Positions 63,601 through 64,000 of a DNA stretch of 64,000 nt are shown piece by piece. Origin of the DNA: Pseudomonas azadiae (GTDB taxonomy: Bacteria > Pseudomonadota > Gammaproteobacteria > Pseudomonadales > Pseudomonadaceae). Each line of letters opens with the position of its first letter. Position 1 is the first letter of the stretch. The stretch covers positions 2,170,001 to 2,234,000 of the forward strand of contig NZ_JAHSTY010000002.1 in the NCBI RefSeq assembly GCF_019145355.1. The letters are read 5' to 3'. Under the pieces are notes generated by a model. It made no database searches. It worked only from the letters and a program-made list of their open reading frames with translations, and was not told where the DNA came from. The position numbers and the translations under genes were made by a program.

Positions 63601-64000
63601 GCAAAGCCCAGGGTCATCCGGCCAGTGTTGGCCAGGCCGTCGGGCTGGGCATTGCGGCCATAGCCGAATTCGATGCGCCGGGCCTGCACCGCCAAAGTAC
63701 CGCTGCCGGTGCCCGCGCCATTGGCGATCACGGCCGGCGGTGCGCTGGTGTCGCCGCCCCACACCAGGGTGCCGGTCTGGATCAGCGCCACATCGCTCGC
63801 GTTGCCATACCCATAGATCGCCGGCGTGGTCAGCATCAGTTCATCGAGCAACGACTTACCCGAGCCGTCCAGGGTGCTCAGGGTTGTGCTGCCGTAAAAG
63901 TTCAACGATTGCCCGGCGGTCAGCGCCAGGCTTTGCAGGGCCGGCGCGCCTCTGGAAGCATCGCCGCGCAGCAGGCGGTCCAGCACTTGCTGGTTGAGGG
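57654..64000 (-). CDS. Large TpsA exoprotein, filamentous haemagglutinin type (partial, 5' end outside window)
   Basis: At least 2114 residues are visible. The reading frame is still open at the right edge, so the signal peptide and TPS secretion domain lie outside. The body is a repetitive beta-helix: many short strands such as LTLTAPLLTGAAGSVNRITA and GSLTVLGTIDASGERVGSIR, typical of filamentous haemagglutinins. The C-terminal 700 residues resemble DUF3739, with NLFVHNRPEDVSVVSAGRDI and SNEGDINAGRGSKTTVLYTP. There is no CDI-like VENN toxin end, as the last residues (SEQARARLTDEERQQISL) are polar. A cysteine-containing duplicated insert lies at about 61,020-61,250. A terminator follows. The closest known relative, from memory, is P. 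aeruginosa PdtA. Confidence 0.9.
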   Translation of the reverse strand, partial: LNQQVLDRLLRGDASRGAPALQSLALTAGQSLNFYGSTTLSTLDGSGKSLLDELMLTTPAIYGYGNASDVALIQTGTLVWGGDTSAPPAVIANGAGTGSGTLAVQARRIEFGYGRNAQPDGLANTGRMTLGFANVNLNASERITANHKGSLAVHQTQGAYEAGKGFAYSGGNLTLTAPLLTGAAGSVNRITAGGAVTVVAPAGGAAPVDAAAIDALGAELLLAGRSVTLDTSVVLPSGKLTLSADEALTLGAASRLDLSGRKVQINDVSKYSWGGDVSLESRHGNIRQAAGALIDLSAQFNQGGLLKAVAVDAAAGQVDLQGQVRAGSSGYYDAGGTLVPYKAGGVDIRAQQVGNFAALNQRLNQGQVFGSRSFQLKQGNLVIGDELKANQVNVSVDNGSLTVLGTIDASGERVGSIRLAGKQGLTLAGSAVLDAHGSTLRVDSYGKIIDAPNRAMVELNSGDGQLTLADGVRIDLRHGTAAAVGSGRGQYDGLARGTLELNAPRLNANDVAIDAGGRVNILGARSIAVNAVARYTDAPVGPAPSASGRPYQFIDQAYLTKKHELAETFINNALNNTGLMQGKLAGLNNSNYSDAFHLRPGVEIVTEGDLVVSGDLDLSGMRYASVNPNTQKTLVKGSGDVGSLVVRAGGNLDVYGSINDGFAPPPATPDDNGWVLTPGLQGFGSDVIVPGPGVVLAAGSAFPAGKTLNYPLPIQATTLAQGTVLPTQGILDAALTLPANTVLSAAVRDGAGNLLYAAGTLLQQPVVLAVGTRLDAGTVLAGAASLHAMTWPAGVPLPSRGTVTGSAVDGVVLAESLALNVGALIPFGTDVKLPNGALSVPLRTVTGATARQNWAIAPMLAEGSQSWSLRLVSGADTQAADTRSIQPAFVGDLTLADTHYGIYETHSKVIIPGQPAQPGGAWYWSDLAGELFGVEAGTPVPTSDSGLCDEPDMCVRVKYVWDELGELFGKVPGQPVSPTDESSCSEPGFCISLGEPLPAIPEQVTVGPVKLVSPVGQHFSVLRTGTGDLDLIAAGNVSMQSPYGIYTAGASSASRAGSATADFDRARAKAAQDTVLGKAAKDYESLVDESTASPYAAWYPDGGGNLLLRTGASLTGNAWTPNQGVSMPNDGRTQLSSANLGNWLWRQGTGDTTGVSPVPTSWWINFGTYVQGISGAKSELEDSAQINLLPRLVGFTGVGTLGGGNMTLDLGSDAGMLVRRGDALRAPRSEGLVLAVGSTGRVVNGQLLLTGGGDLDVRMGGDLNPGLDARATITANNTSTLSADYKQQVLSLNGVLTNLRGALNVQAGSLGGIALNYGSFSLDQDAKETRAYSPYTASLGTATGGMTLMLGDATANLFTRGDLVLSGTGDPGRISTENTQAFNYNGKDYGSGSTWFSLWTERTAIDLFSAGGSLTPSVQSVSLGASGGTPLQGQNYSSTDGRFIFPSKLGVVAANGSIYLGQSALSAGAPVNNPAYSLLLAPSSSGRLAMLAGDSIYASGYAVNQSGDSPGSIPTPFAPAFVGRNGFTFVVDNLGSDAIQADLSLFAFRSPTDLARPASQAEPARFYTHQGDIVGLRSGEILTFDGARQGQVRYEAAGPVWMRAGRDIVGSGTYLGLPTVLPSLLAYNGDYTGVSSGNLFVHNRPEDVSVVSAGRDIVYSSFNVAGPGTLEVSAGRNLLMEDKASIISLGPVAVGDSRPGASVVLEAGVGLNGLDYLKFVTPYLDRANQAVEGVALAAQAGKVAKTYEAELLQWLSERYAFSGDADQARAYFAGLGPEQQRIFARSVYFAEVRDGGREFNQSAGPRSGSFARSRAAIAALLPGKDVAGNPIVYDGDITLYGGAGVRTLFGGNIQMLSPGGQQVFGIEGTVPPASAGVLTQGAGDIQLYAQGSILLGQSRIMTTFGGAILAWSNEGDINAGRGSKTTVLYTPPKRIYDTWGNVTLSPSVPSSGAGIATLAPIAEVPAGDIDLLAPAGTIDAGEAGIRVSGNVNIAALRVVNAANIQTQGKSSGVPVSATVNTGALSSASAAGAAASQAAEDAARSQQAAAKQGRASIVTVEVLSFGAEPVQREPQAQQKTSGYNPDSPVQVLGAGPLSEQARARLTDEERQQISL

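Overview
The window looks like chromosomal DNA of a fluorescent pseudomonad, most likely the Pseudomonas fluorescens group. It is GC-rich and densely coding. It carries a pyoverdine-type peptide synthetase pair, a PdtA/PdtB-like two-partner secretion locus, a bacterial metallothionein and Pseudomonas-style REP hairpins (arms like GTGGGAGCGGGCTTGCTCGC). No tRNA, rRNA, CRISPR array, intact insertion sequence or prophage was seen. This taxonomic placement is inference from gene content, not a computed comparison.

Layout. 1-12,001 (minus strand): two adjacent NRPS genes of siderophore type. The left one is cut by the window edge, and a possible PvdS-type promoter precedes the right one. 12.2-12.8 kb: a HicAB toxin-antitoxin pair. 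12.8-15.4 kb: an MFS and a MATE exporter. 15.6-17.3 kb: a chemoreceptor. 17.4-24.9 kb: an IclR regulator divergent from an ABC transporter of the putrescine/opine class, interleaved with a three-part flavin/iron-sulfur dehydrogenase (one catabolic operon). 24.9-28.4 kb: an NAD salvage operon (pncA-pncB-nadE) divergent from its probable regulator nrtR, with a near-ideal palindromic operator between them. 28.5-31.8 kb: a reduced polyol (mannitol/sorbitol type) locus with binding protein, short-chain dehydrogenase and AraC activator, but no permease or ATPase. 31.9-34 kb: a nucleoside uptake pair (Tsx-like channel, purine nucleoside permease-like protein) preceded by a PurR-like palindrome. 34-37 kb: two small unknown proteins, a metallothionein, two half-size DMT-type membrane proteins and a divergent LysR regulator. 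37.3-41.6 kb: VapBC- and HigBA-type toxin-antitoxin pairs flanking an Nramp transporter and a large alpha/beta hydrolase. 41.9-47.3 kb: a KefB/C-type antiporter, a periplasmic unknown, an esterase, cobF with a histidine-phosphatase relative, and a possibly decayed stretch.

47.4-64 kb (all minus strand) is the most interesting part. It holds a very large filamentous-haemagglutinin-type exoprotein (TpsA, 5' end outside the window) followed by its own terminator. Next come a hybrid protein (Phd-like N-terminus plus IS5 transposase N-terminal domain), the TpsB outer-membrane transporter, and a dedicated TonB-ExbB-ExbD-like energy system. In that system the ExbB homologue is fused to a secreted DUF2341/LamG-like lectin module. 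The row ends with a porin, a periplasmic coiled-coil protein, a YbjN-fold protein, a PpiC-type prolyl isomerase and a LysR regulator. From memory this resembles the P. aeruginosa PA0690-PA0701 region (pdtA, phdA, pdtB, exbB2/exbD2), so the locus is probably conserved rather than wholly new. Why a TpsB system would need its own proton-motive-force machine is, as far as I know, unexplained.

Regulatory DNA is unusually readable here. Clear palindromes lie at the nrtR/pncA, mtlR/mtlE, tsx, vapB, iclR and chemoreceptor promoters. All three REP-type repeat regions sit between converging genes.
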